The translations under genes were made by a program, and so were the position numbers. The notes under the pieces were generated by a model, which was given only the letters and a program-made list of their open reading frames with translations, was not told the origin of the DNA and ran no database searches. This document shows positions 1-7,602 of a DNA stretch of 12,585 nucleotides, in pieces; position 1 is the first letter of the stretch, and every line of letters starts with the position of its first letter. Source of the stretch: Mycoemilia scoparia (taxonomy: Eukaryota > Kickxellomycota > Kickxellomycetes > Kickxellales > Kickxellaceae); assembly GCA_027575805.1 (NCBI GenBank), contig JANBPU010000408.1:1-12585 (forward strand), written 5' to 3'.

Positions 1-10
1 GAAGATGGAT

Positions 11-739
11 TTACTCATCATCTTCATCGGTGTTGTTATCATCGTCTGGTGGAGGTGCTGTTTTAGTCGATTGTCTGTGTGACTTTTTCTTGGGATATAG
101 TAGGTGCAGTACATTGGTGACCAACTCGGTCTCTTTATTGCTGGATCTGTTCAACATTCTGTTTCTAAACGCTCGAGCGATCCATTGGATTATCTGATAT
201 TCTGGGGTACTGTTGAATGACGGATGTCTACGTCCCCAAGCACGAGTAACCAGATCGAAGTCGATATTGCGAAGAATTGCAAATGGGTTCCTGGATCATT
301 CAGAACCGAAGTCGTCCAACACTATTGGTCTCGCTTCAGAGAGAGACGCAGTGAATGATCCAAAATTGAAACAGAGACGACTTTGCTCGTGTTCCTCCCT
401 GAATACCTCTCCATATTTGGGTTCTTCCTCAGTACGTCTTGTCTTTGGGTCTCGTCCTCCTAACGGTGGAGTATTACGATTCTGCTTATATTTAAACTCC
501 TTGCTGTGGTCATAAGGGCTTTCAGCCCTTGGAGTCCCCTTTATCTTCGAACCTGTATCAGGCGTTATGTGGGTTGGCGGCTTTGGGAAAGTCCATATGA
601 GTGCATCTTGTTTTCTTGCCGCCTCTGCTAGTTCTTCGGCGGTTGGTTGCTGTTCTCGTACTATGTCCTTTGAGGTTCCTTCGAGTGGTACCTCATCCTC
701 GGAAGACGACTGTGACAAGTCTAAGTCCACACCCTTTGA
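11..739 (-). pseudogene. C-terminal extension of gag-pol polyprotein, element 1 remnant
   Basis: The minus-strand reading frame is open from just after a TAG at 740-742 to a terminal TAA at 11-13, interrupted by one TGA at 296-298. It begins with an acidic, Ser-rich stretch (DLDLSQSSSEDEV) and continues into a block homologous to the C-terminus of the element 2 polyprotein. Shared runs include RPIVL, SRNPF, ILRNID, RAWG, RHPSFN and ARAFRN. The TGA falls where element 2 has Arg (SDRSRNP). Beyond the shared block, element 1 ends with a Lys/Arg patch (PKKKSHRQ) and a very acidic tail (DDDNNTDEDDE). No known domain is recognised. The upstream end is a deletion break, not a start codon. Homology to element 2 is certain; function is unknown. 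Confidence 0.8.
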
Positions 740-834
740 CTATCACACTAAAAGGCTATTCTGAAGCCAACATTGGCTTCAGAGTGTGGATATTATGGAT
801 AAAGTATGTGAAGGGAACCCATAAACCTTTACAA
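740..834. other. Deletion junction with filler sequence, element 1
   Basis: Gag homology to element 2 ends at the residues NIQLLY (around base 835) and the C-terminal extension begins by about 739. The roughly 95 bases between match neither side of the element by eye. They contain stops in the gag frame and an 11-bp perfect inverted repeat. This is where about 3.5 kb of pol sequence present in element 2 is missing. Exact breakpoints cannot be fixed without an intact relative of element 1. Confidence 0.6.
760..783. repeat. Perfect 11-bp inverted repeat with 2-nt loop
   Basis: The arms tctgaagccaa (760-770) and ttggcttcaga (773-783) are exactly complementary around the loop ca. Weaker outer complementarity (atcacac near 742, gtgtggat near 784) extends the foldback. 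It lies inside the deletion junction of element 1. Confidence 0.85.
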
Positions 835-1298
835 ATACAGTAGTTGGATGTTGGGTTTCACTACGTTTCTGAATCTTGCATGATTTAGTACCAGGCATCT
901 CAACTCTAGGGGGAGAGCAGTGAAGAACATGTTCAGCAGGATATCTTGGGAGTTGTTGACTTGACCTGCACTCTTACAGAGACGGTCAAACTTGTTGGTG
1001 AAGCTGATGATGTTGTTTGAACTTGGGTTGAAATGTAGTTTACGCAACTCTGCGAGGCGTGCTCCTTCATCTTGGATAGGAGTGAATACTTCGAGGAAGA
1101 GTCTCTTAAGTTCATCCCAGTCCGATGGTAATTTTCGGTTCTTGGCATGGTTTTCTAGACTCAATACATCGTCATCATGCATTTTTGCAGTAAGCCATTT
1201 GGGCCCCCATCTGGTACAGTCGATTCCATGAGACTCAACTAGTCTCTCAAAAGTACGTAGGAATGTTTCAGGTTCGTCATAATTCATTCCGTTGGAGG
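829..1298 (-). pseudogene. gag 3' portion (capsid), element 1
   Basis: The minus-strand frame is open from the LTR boundary at 1298 to a TAA at 829-831. The listed ATG at 1285-1287 is probably only an internal Met of gag. The protein is homologous to the capsid region of element 2 gag: PETFLRTFERL against PEAFLRSFDRV, MHDDDVLSLENHA against MLDDDVLSLEDRA, LKRLFLEVFTPIQ against LKELFLEVFTPIQ, and PNIQLLY against PNIRLLY. This is a Ty3-type Retrotrans_gag capsid fold by family similarity. It ends abruptly at the deletion junction, just after LLY. Confidence 0.82.
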
Positions 1299-1834
1299 TG
1301 TTGGGCCGTAGCCCACATGGTCCGTCCTGAATGATCCTAGATAGGATTATTTCGTCCTGAATGATTCAGGATCGCCCTGAACAACTTTTAGTTGATCAGA
1401 GTGATTCTGAATCAATCATGATTATAAGCTGAGGACTGCATTCCTCATTTACCTTTTATTAGTTTAGTTTAGTTCAATGAAGAGTTTCGCTATCTTCATC
1501 ACCTTTTATAAAATCATACTTTTATTTATTCAAAAATAAAGTTGTGGTTGAAAGGATTTGAAGAGTTATAGTTTAGACGTTATTGTCTTCCATTTGAAAT
1601 CATTCTTTCCTGTTCATTTTCATTCAGGACGATTCCTTATTGTCAATCTATATTCACATTCCCTTCTCCGTTCAGTTTCATCCTGAACGATATTTTTATT
1701 CTGTTATTCACGCACCCTTGTGCTTTTTCCTTATCCCCGTTCTGAACGATTTTGAACCGTTCTGAACAAAAGTCTTTTCAGCGACAACTTTTCCAGAACA
1801 GTTGAGGCTCGTCCTGGACGACCCTGGTCTGTCA
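1299..1834 (+). repeat. LTR, plus orientation, inserted in element 1 gag
   Basis: The 536-bp sequence starts with TGTTGGGCCG and ends with CCTGGTCTGTCA, the same termini as the other LTRs of this family but in opposite orientation to the host element. It carries the conserved promoter block: TTTTATAAAATCATAC (from 1504), then about 39 bp later GTTGTGGTTGAAAGGATTTG (1541-1560). It is followed by 11 bases (1835-1845) that match the family's primer-site region. No target duplication is visible: the left flank is ggagg, and the right flank is ttttt, or agatt if the 11 bases are counted as part of the insert. Confidence 0.85.
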
Positions 1835-1845
1835 TTTTTTCCTTT
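1835..1845 (+). other. Eleven bases of primer-site region attached to the inserted LTR
   Basis: TTTTTTCCTTT directly follows the TGTCA end of the plus-strand LTR. The first 11 bases inside elements 1 and 2 after their 5' LTRs are the same or nearly so. After this the sequence switches to antisense gag of element 1. Read on the minus strand it could also encode KEK, so a coincidental gag match is not excluded. Confidence 0.55.
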
Positions 1846-2297
1846 AGATTGAAGGTGGGTAATCCTTGAGGTTGTTTCAGCATTGCACGATTCTCGTCCG
1901 GAACGGTTCTCCATGGTTGGATATCATCCAGGTTGAATCTGGGTGGTCTTGTCCAATTCCCATGGGGAGAGTTAGGCAGTGACTTATACTGCTGGGTTCC
2001 TATTCTCTGTTGAGGAATAGGGGTGACAAATGCTGGTTCCTCGACTAGGGGAGTTATCTCCTCATCATTGCTTAGTCCAGCATTTTGAAGACGGTGTTTG
2101 CCAAAAATAGCTGTTATCTTAGCATTAATCAGTTTGTTCTGATTTTTTTCAAGTTCCTCGAAACATGAGTTCATTTCACTGTGAAGGTTGTTATGACTAT
2201 CCGCGATGGCAGCCATAATATCAGCCAGGGTAGGCTCCTTAATTTTCAGAGGGTCCTGATCAGGGTTCCCTAGGGGATTAACAGTTTTCTTTGACAT
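1846..2297 (-). pseudogene. gag 5' portion, element 1
   Basis: The likely start is the ATG at 2295-2297 (MSKKTV), which aligns with the MSQQKT start of element 2 gag. Homologous runs are EPTLADIMA, HRLQNAGL against HRLQSAGL, and PNSP..W..PPRFNL. Residues 20-60 look helical (coiled-coil-like). The frame reaches GLPTFNL and is then cut by the plus-strand LTR. It continues at about 1298 with the capsid part. Gag is therefore split in two and not translatable as one protein. Confidence 0.8.
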
Positions 2298-2330
2298 GGT
2301 CAAAACAAAGAGGGTGAAAACTTTTCAAAA

Positions 2331-2346
2331 GGTGAAAGGAAAAAAA
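2331..2346 (-). other. Primer-site region, element 1
   Basis: On the minus strand, TTTTTTTCCTTTCACC immediately follows the 5' LTR. It matches the same position in element 2 (TTTTTTCCTTTCACC), while the leader sequences further downstream differ. This suggests constraint, as expected for a primer-binding site. There is no TGG start complementary to a tRNA CCA end. Confidence 0.5.
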
Positions 2347-2870
2347 TGACAGGCCAGGGTGGTTAGGGATAAACATGGCCTGACAGGAAGTTATAGAAAA
2401 GTTTTACAAGAGGATTCAGTACTGTTAAGGATGGTCCTGAATGGAAAGGAATCGTTTTGAATGAATATAAATAATTCAGAACGAGAGGAGATGATTCTAA
2501 ATGGTAAAGAATGGTTTAGAATGAATAAGGATGAAAATGAACTGGAGTAAATCATTCAGAACAAATGGGAATTAAAATGGAGCATTAAGGAATCGCTTGG
2601 GATAAATTATGTAAAGATGTAATAATTTGTACTCATTCAAATCCTTTCAACCACAACTTTATTTAAATAAATAACAGTATGATTATATAAAGGTAAAATG
2701 AGAGTATCTTTTCTCAAAAATTGTTATAAAACTGCTAATAAAAGAAACTATTAATGAAAATAGGTAGATCACTATGATTCAGAATTATCCTGAATCATTC
2801 TGATCAACCAAGGATTACCCAGAATGGTTCTGGGTTATTATATGTGGGTGTGAATCATCACGGCCCAACA
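2347..2870 (-). repeat. 5' LTR of element 1
   Basis: On the minus strand this 524-bp LTR begins TGTTGGGCCGTGATG and ends CCTGGCCTGTCA. It carries the conserved block TATATAATCATACT (TATA near 2683-2689) and GTTGTGGTTGAAAGGATTTG (around 2640-2658), shared with all other LTRs here. Outside these blocks it differs strongly from the element 2 LTRs, so it is a different subfamily or an old copy. The partner LTR is outside the window, so its target duplication cannot be tested. Confidence 0.82.
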
Positions 2871-3190
2871 ATGTCATGATAAATGTAAAAAATATTTGCT
2901 CACATGTAGGTTATGTGACTTCAGAAAATACCAAAAAAATCTATGCTTTATGGCCAGATCTGATATGTGGAAGCATTGAAAGTTGCTTAGATTTAAAATA
3001 TCTTGTGCAATAACATTTTTATTTATTATCACATTTTTGAATAAATATTTAGATATAAAATAGTTAATAATGAAATGGTTTAATGTTATTTATACTGAAT
3101 AAAATCTATTAAAAATATAACATATATAATAAAGAGGCACTTGTTAGGGAAATCACTTTTATGGGCAAGTGATCTGCAAATGTGCATATA
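2871..3190. other. AT-rich stretch without recognisable gene
   Basis: This holds many A/T runs, stops in all frames and no convincing ORF. One short hairpin is present (atcactt near 3151 pairing with aagtgat near 3167). It separates element 1 from the hairpin-rich segment. I see no gene here. Confidence 0.6.
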
Positions 3191-3228
3191 GACTGGTTTA
3201 ACTGGCCTTAAGGCCGGCTAAACCAGTC
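3191..3228. repeat. 38-bp near-perfect palindrome
   Basis: GACTGGTTTA at 3191-3200 and TAAACCAGTC at 3219-3228 are exact reverse complements. The inner arms, ACTGGCCTT and AAGGCCGGC, pair with two mismatches, centred on TTAA at 3209-3212. The two arms are 19 bp with no loop. It stands in AT-rich sequence. It could be a terminator, a cruciform or the end of a small transposon; nothing decides between these. Confidence 0.8.
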
Positions 3229-3334
3229 CCCTTCGCAGTAGTGCAACACTATCAAATGTTTACTTTATACTTAATATCTTTTTTTTTTAGCATGAGCTTA
3301 GAGGAGGAAACCCCTGCTGCACCTTATGAATTCG

Positions 3335-3467
3335 GTGGGAGATTTTAGTCTCCACTACCACTAGGAAGTGGTAGCCAGGTAGGCACCTGGGCTCCAAGGA
3401 ACCCAGGTAGTGGGGGAGTCAAACCCCCTAAAACCTCCCCTCAACTCTGCCCTAGCTCGAGGGAGCT
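3335..3467. repeat. Array of consecutive short hairpins
   Basis: Six stem-loops follow each other with almost no spacing. A: 3335-3355 (gtgg-gaga pairing tctccac, one bulge). B: 3355-3374 (ctaccact/agtggtag, loop agga, perfect). C: 3375-3390 (ccaggt/acctgg, loop aggc). D: 3385-3408 (11-bp arms, one mismatch, loop aa; overlaps C as an alternative fold). E: 3412-3428 (ggggg/ccccc), which can alternatively pair ggggag at 3413 with ctcccc at 3435-3440. F: 3454-3467 (agctc/gagct). The segment is much GC-richer than its left flank. No known RNA family is recognised. Confidence 0.7.
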
Positions 3468-3599
3468 GCCATACCCAGATGGGCTTTGGCTCTGTTGGGC
3501 AGGGACCAGGGGGATGACCACCCTAGGTTGCAGTCCTGTGAAGGTGTAGTCCCTAGGAAGGGGCACAATATCACTGAAGGTCTGCAGAACAGTCTGTGG
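3441..3599 (-). pseudogene. Possible small ORF interrupted by element 2 insertion
   Basis: From the target duplication at 3599 the minus strand is open for 52 codons to a TGA at 3441-3443, then open for another 31 codons. If element 2 and one target copy are removed, the frame joins an ATG at 10310-10312 directly upstream, which would give a 53-residue protein. Visible residues include DYTFTGLQPRVVIPLVPAQQ. I recognise no family, and base composition alone may explain the openness. A gene here is only weakly supported. Confidence 0.2.
3595..3599. repeat. Target site duplication, left copy (tgtgg)
   Basis: tgtgg directly precedes the TGACAG terminus of the left LTR and is repeated exactly after the right LTR at 10305-10309. 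A 5-bp duplication is the usual product of Ty3/gypsy integrase. It proves that the two LTRs belong to one insertion event. Confidence 0.95.
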
Positions 3600-4133
3600 T
3601 GACAGACCAGGGTCATCCGGGATGAGCCTCAACTGTTCTGGAAAAGTTGTCGCTGAAAGACTTTCATTCTGAATGGTTAAGAATCATTCAGAACGGTAAA
3701 GGATGGAAAAAAGCACAAGAGTGCATAGATAGCAGAATAAAGACGTCGTTCAGGATGACTCTGAACAGGGAAAGGGGAGGTTAATAAGAATAGTAATGGG
3801 GAATCGTCCTGTATGACAATGGACAGGAAAGAATGGACTTAAATGATAAATAATAAGGTTTTACTATAACTCTTCAAATCCTTTCAACCACAACTTTATT
3901 TTTAACTAAATAAAAGTATGATTATATAAAAGGTAATGAAGATAGTGAAACTCTTCATTGAACTAACTAAACTAATAAAAAGGAAATGACATTATGATTT
4001 CATAGTGGGATACCAATTGATCCAGAATCACACTGATTAACTGAAAGTTAATCTGAATGGTTCTGGATCGTCCAGAACGAGTTTGATTCATTCAAACTCG
4101 ATTGTAGCAAACCATGTAGGCCACGGCCTAACA
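3600..4133 (-). repeat. 3' LTR of element 2
   Basis: This 534-bp LTR pairs with 9771-10304. On the minus strand it begins TGTTAGGCCGTGGCC and ends CTGGTCTGTCA. The TATA-like block lies at 3922-3928, and the conserved block ending in GGTTGAAAGGA at 3879-3889. Ten differences from the partner all lie between 3615 and 3821; bases 3822-4133 are identical in both copies. Confidence 0.95.
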
Positions 4134-4147
4134 TCACCCCCTTCCTT
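4134..4147 (-). other. Polypurine tract of element 2
   Basis: On the minus strand AAGGAAGGGGGTGA sits directly before the TG of the 3' LTR. This is the expected position and composition of the plus-strand primer. It lies only 14 bases after the end of the gag-pol frame. Confidence 0.8.
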
Positions 4148-4161
4148 ACGGGAAGCCTGGG

Positions 4162-5196
4162 TTAGGAAGAATTACTCTCTGTTCCGTTGGTGCTTTCTTC
4201 CGTGACCGGGCGTGGTTGCCTCTGAATTTGAGGTGCTCCACGTGGTGCTCTTTGTTGAGGTCGGCGGCGAAGTTGACGAGGTGGTGGTGCCAGTGCTACA
4301 TCAGCCCATCTCCTTCTTCGTAGTGGTTGGACTCGTTGGGTGATTTCATTAATGGTGCGTACTTTGTCTGGATCGCCTCTGTTTAGCATTCAGTTTCTGA
4401 AGGCCCTAGTAGCCCATTGAGTGATTCTGTATTCAGGGGATCCATTAAATGAAGGATGTCTATGTCCCCATGCCCTGATTACTAGGTCAATATCAATATT
4501 CCTCAAAATACCAAAGGGGTTTCTCGATCTGTCTGAACCAAAGTCGTTCAGAACGATAGGCCTCACTTCAGAAAGTGTGGCTGTGAAATGTCCCAGATTA
4601 TAACGTACCTGGTTGTCTGCGTCTCTAAACACTTCACCAAAACTAGGGTTGTGACAGGGACTCAACGTTCTTCGGTGTCTCCCTCCTGGAGGGGGAGTAT
4701 TTACTTGACGATAGAAATCGCGTTCCTGACCTGAATCATACGGACTTTCTACTTTAGGATCACTTCTTCGTTCCATAGGGTTGGGAAGTAGAATATCTGA
4801 TTGCGATGACACTGCTTCTGAAGGCTGTGCTGTACTAGCGGCATCAGAGGATTCCAATGTGTCTGATGTGTTTGAAGCGCTAGAGGAGCTAGATGATTCT
4901 GAACTGTTAGAAAAGTGAGGGGTTGAAGCTGATGAACTTGTCGAGCTAGACAAGTTGGAAGAGCTAGATGATTCTGAGCTATTCGGACGTTGGGGAGTCA
5001 AGTCAGACGAACTAGAGGGTTCTGGCGTGGGATCCCTTTTTCGTTTGGAGGCCGTTGACGTGCTAGCGGGACCAGACGTGTCTAGTTGTTCCCGCTCTTT
5101 TCCTTTTGATGTATGCGTAGTCTGACCGGAGCTCTCCAGTGGTCGGACGGTGCCAGTCGATATTATTGTCTCTGTTTGTGACGTTGATGTGTCCAT
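4162..5196 (-). other. C-terminal extension domain beyond the chromodomain
   Basis: About 345 codons lie after the chromodomain, counted from Met 752 of the second segment (ATG 5194-5196). The order is: a hydrophobic run just upstream (KKLLLLIPLSFQF), a long Ser/Thr-rich linker, a block homologous to element 1 (SEVRPIVLNDFGS, ILRNIDIDLVIRAWG, RHPSFN), the TGA at 4390-4392, and an Arg-rich tail (PLRRRRWADV, RQLRRRPQQRAPRG). In the stretch around RPIVL, codon differences from element 1 are mostly synonymous (8 of 15 codons synonymous, 3 non-synonymous), which indicates protein constraint. I recognise no known domain. The extension may be cut free by the protease. Confidence 0.75.
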
Positions 5197-7449
5197 AATA
5201 GGAAATTGAAAAGATAGAGGTATTAAGAGCAAAAGTTTCTTTACTTGAATATTTCCTCGTTTATATGCGTCTAGGACGGATTTGTCAGGGAATGCATTGC
5301 TCGGTTCCCATGTGTCTTCGTCAGAGTTGTAGCCACGCCAATGAACCAAGAATTCTTCTTTACCGTTTCTTATGCATGAGTCTCTGATAAAATCAACTTC
5401 AAAGTGATCTTTTAGTAGTGTCGGTTCGCGGTCCAGCGCCACTAGCTGTGACAATGCGTAATTGCGAGGCAATAGCTCACCCCCCTCCGAGCGCAGAGCG
5501 TAGGAGCCGCCCTTAGTGATGCGATCCACAGTGAAAGGGCCATCAAACTGAGGCAGGTTGCAGTGTGGCTTAGGAAATATACAAGCCAGAACGGTATCAC
5601 CCACTGACAAATTCAGCAGAGTTTTAGCGGTATCAAAGCATTTCTTGGCCTCAAACTGATAATCAGACAGGTGTCTAGCGATGGAGGTATGGATGATGAG
5701 GTCACGGAATTTGCACAGGAGCGCAAGATCAATTGACGGGACTGGTTCAGAGCCAGAAAAATCCAGCGGGAAATTGAATGAACGGCCAAACATCGCCATT
5801 GCAGGGTCCATGCCGATGGCGTTAGAGAACTTGGCATTGATGGAGAATTGGACAAGGGGGAGATGGAGGTCCCATTCTGTCAGTGAACCATCAGTGAGTT
5901 TCCGAAGCTGTTGTTTGACCGTCTGAACATGGCGTTCAGCGAGACCATTACCACATGGATGATAGGGTGTCAAAAACCTGTAAGCGATGCCGTAATTCTT
6001 ACCTAGATGAGTGAGGGTGTCATTCTTGAACTCTAAACCATTGTCAGATTGGATGACTTTGGGAAATCCGTAGCTACAGAAAATCTTAACCAATGCATAG
6101 GTAACTTCGGCCACTGACTTATTAGCCAATGGCAGTAAAAAGATGAAACAGGTACACATGTCAACGATGACTAGGATGTAATGGTTCCCACTCTCAGTTG
6201 TCCTGAGTGGTCCAGCGAGATCGATTGCAATGTGATCCATGGGCATGCTAGCCACAATGGGTTGTAGAGGTGCATAGCAAGTCTTGCGAGGATTGAAAGT
6301 GCGGCAGGCAGGGCAGTCTTTGATAAATTGTTCAGCATCCTTGCGTAAGGAAGGCCAGTCGAATCCTTGCCATCTGATAGACAATACCAATGTCTTAGTG
6401 CCAAAGTGGCCCAGTTTATGACTATTTGTTAGTAGCGATATGCATTCCTTCTCGTTCAAGACGGTTTTGGTCAGTTGCGAGGCGTCAGATTCAGTCGTTA
6501 AGCATTTAACGTTCTTGTCAGGTCTGCGTGAGAGGACGTCCGGAATGATATTATCCAGCCCAGGACAATGTATTATGTCAAAATTATATTCCTGTAAGAC
6601 TAGGTACAAGCGTATCAGCATAGGACTGAGTTCTTTCCGTGAGCGTAACCATATCAGAGTGGCATGATCAGTATATACTGTGAATTTACAACCGTAGATG
6701 TATTGGTGAAATTTGGTTAACGCAAAAACTATCGCCAATAATTCACGTTGAGAAACAGTATAGTTCCGTTGAGCCTTGCTGAGCGACTTGGCTTGGAAAG
6801 ATAGGGAGATGATCTTGTCGTCCTTGGTGATTTGGTAGAGTACCGCTCCAATACCCATATCAGACGCGTCCGTTGTGATATGGAATGGTAGATTATGATC
6901 CAGGAAGAACAAGGGGAATGTGTCCAACGCTGCTAACTTCAACTCGTTGAATGCCTGATGGAGTTCTGTGGTATCTGGAATGGGAGTATTTCTCTTACCC
7001 TCACGGTACTTATCTAGAGGTGCAGACAATGACGCTATCTTGGGAATGTGTTCCCTTATGTAATTAATGGTGCCTAGGAAAGCGCATAGCTCGTGTTTAT
7101 TCGACAGGTATGGCCAGTTTCTGAAAGCTTCAAGATGCTTGTCATCTACCCAGTGTTGTTTACCATTGCCGAGGAATCCTAGTAGTTTAACCGACTTCAT
7201 AGCAAAGCGGCATTTATCTACATTCAGGATGAGATTGGCTGAGTTGAGACGATTTATAATGTCCCTGACGTGTTCGATGTGATCTTCGATGGTATGAGAG
7301 AATATCACAATGTCGTCGATATACGCCCTTGCGTTCTTGTTATTCCATAGCAGACAGGAAATAACATGTTGGAATATACTGGGAAGGTTCTTGAGACCAA
7401 AGGGGGCTCTGACGTAGACATAGTGTTCGCCGCGCCATGAAAATGCCAT
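4390..7449 (-). CDS. RT palm, RNase H, integrase, chromodomain and C-terminal extension (element 2, second open segment)
   Basis: The segment has 1019 residues. The first Met is probably internal, because the same frame continues upstream past a TAA. RT motifs are APFGLKNLPSIFQ and YIDD at 43-46. RNase H has TDAS (Asp194), QRELLA (Glu236) and YTDH (Asp261). The integrase zinc site is His344, His348, Cys379, Cys382. Catalytic residues are Asp410, Asp469 and Glu505 (DD35E). A GPF motif lies at 637-639. The chromodomain spans about 682-730 (EEFLVHWRGYNSDEDTWEP), expected to bind modified histone H3 and direct integration. From about 752 a Ser-rich linker follows, then a conserved block not typical of gypsy pol. 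The segment ends in TGA, followed directly by an in-frame ATG. Confidence 0.93.
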   Translation of the reverse strand: MAFSWRGEHYVYVRAPFGLKNLPSIFQHVISCLLWNNKNARAYIDDIVIFSHTIEDHIEHVRDIINRLNSANLILNVDKCRFAMKSVKLLGFLGNGKQHWVDDKHLEAFRNWPYLSNKHELCAFLGTINYIREHIPKIASLSAPLDKYREGKRNTPIPDTTELHQAFNELKLAALDTFPLFFLDHNLPFHITTDASDMGIGAVLYQITKDDKIISLSFQAKSLSKAQRNYTVSQRELLAIVFALTKFHQYIYGCKFTVYTDHATLIWLRSRKELSPMLIRLYLVLQEYNFDIIHCPGLDNIIPDVLSRRPDKNVKCLTTESDASQLTKTVLNEKECISLLTNSHKLGHFGTKTLVLSIRWQGFDWPSLRKDAEQFIKDCPACRTFNPRKTCYAPLQPIVASMPMDHIAIDLAGPLRTTESGNHYILVIVDMCTCFIFLLPLANKSVAEVTYALVKIFCSYGFPKVIQSDNGLEFKNDTLTHLGKNYGIAYRFLTPYHPCGNGLAERHVQTVKQQLRKLTDGSLTEWDLHLPLVQFSINAKFSNAIGMDPAMAMFGRSFNFPLDFSGSEPVPSIDLALLCKFRDLIIHTSIARHLSDYQFEAKKCFDTAKTLLNLSVGDTVLACIFPKPHCNLPQFDGPFTVDRITKGGSYALRSEGGELLPRNYALSQLVALDREPTLLKDHFEVDFIRDSCIRNGKEEFLVHWRGYNSDEDTWEPSNAFPDKSVLDAYKRGNIQVKKLLLLIPLSFQFPIMDTSTSQTETIISTGTVRPLESSGQTTHTSKGKEREQLDTSGPASTSTASKRKRDPTPEPSSSSDLTPQRPNSSESSSSSNLSSSTSSSASTPHFSNSSESSSSSSASNTSDTLESSDAASTAQPSEAVSSQSDILLPNPMERRSDPKVESPYDSGQERDFYRQVNTPPPGGRHRRTLSPCHNPSFGEVFRDADNQVRYNLGHFTATLSEVRPIVLNDFGSDRSRNPFGILRNIDIDLVIRAWGHRHPSFNGSPEYRITQWATRAFRN

Positions 7450-7602
7450 CTTTTCTTAGTCCTCTTCAGCAACGGGGAATCTGTGATATGCCTTCGTCAA
7501 GTCTAGCGTGGTGAAGTAGGTGTATCTTGCTAAATTGTCAAAAATATCCCTTGGTATCAGTAACGGAAAATTATTGTCCAGGGTGATAAGATTCAGAGCT
7601 TG

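Larger units (their letters stand above)
1..2870 (-). mobile_element. Element 1: decayed, internally deleted Ty3/gypsy chromovirus-type retrotransposon (left end outside window)
   Basis: Reading on the minus strand, this holds a 5' LTR (2347-2870), a primer-site region, gag, and then directly the C-terminal part of the polyprotein with its stop at 11-13. Gag and C-terminus are clearly homologous to those of the better preserved element at 3600-10304. The whole pol core (protease, RT, RNase H, integrase, chromodomain) is missing. An LTR of the same family lies in opposite orientation inside gag. No 3' LTR is visible, so it must lie to the left of base 1 if it exists. The copy cannot be autonomous. 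It is clearly older or more divergent than element 2, because LTR and protein sequences differ widely apart from short conserved blocks. Confidence 0.85.

Noticed and set aside
3292..3348. Splice-acceptor-like T-run plus AG followed by an 18-codon ORF (MSLEEETPAAPYEFGG...)
   Set aside because: The T-run ending in AG is common in AT-rich DNA, the ORF is very short, and no donor or upstream exon was identified.
3600..4133. Heat-shock element array in the LTR
   Set aside because: The repeated words are TTC-n-GAA with one base between the halves, not the two-base spacing of nGAAnnTTCn heat-shock elements.
5196..5260. Hydrophobic run KKLLLLIPLSFQF as a signal peptide or membrane anchor of an env-like protein
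   Set aside because: It is only about 13-14 residues, contains polar residues, and lies inside the continuous pol frame with no start codon placing it at an N-terminus.
5613..5855. Minus-strand overlapping ORF of 80 codons inside the integrase region
   Set aside because: It lies in another frame of the same strand as the integrase, whose DD35E and GPF motifs are clear; it has no independent support.
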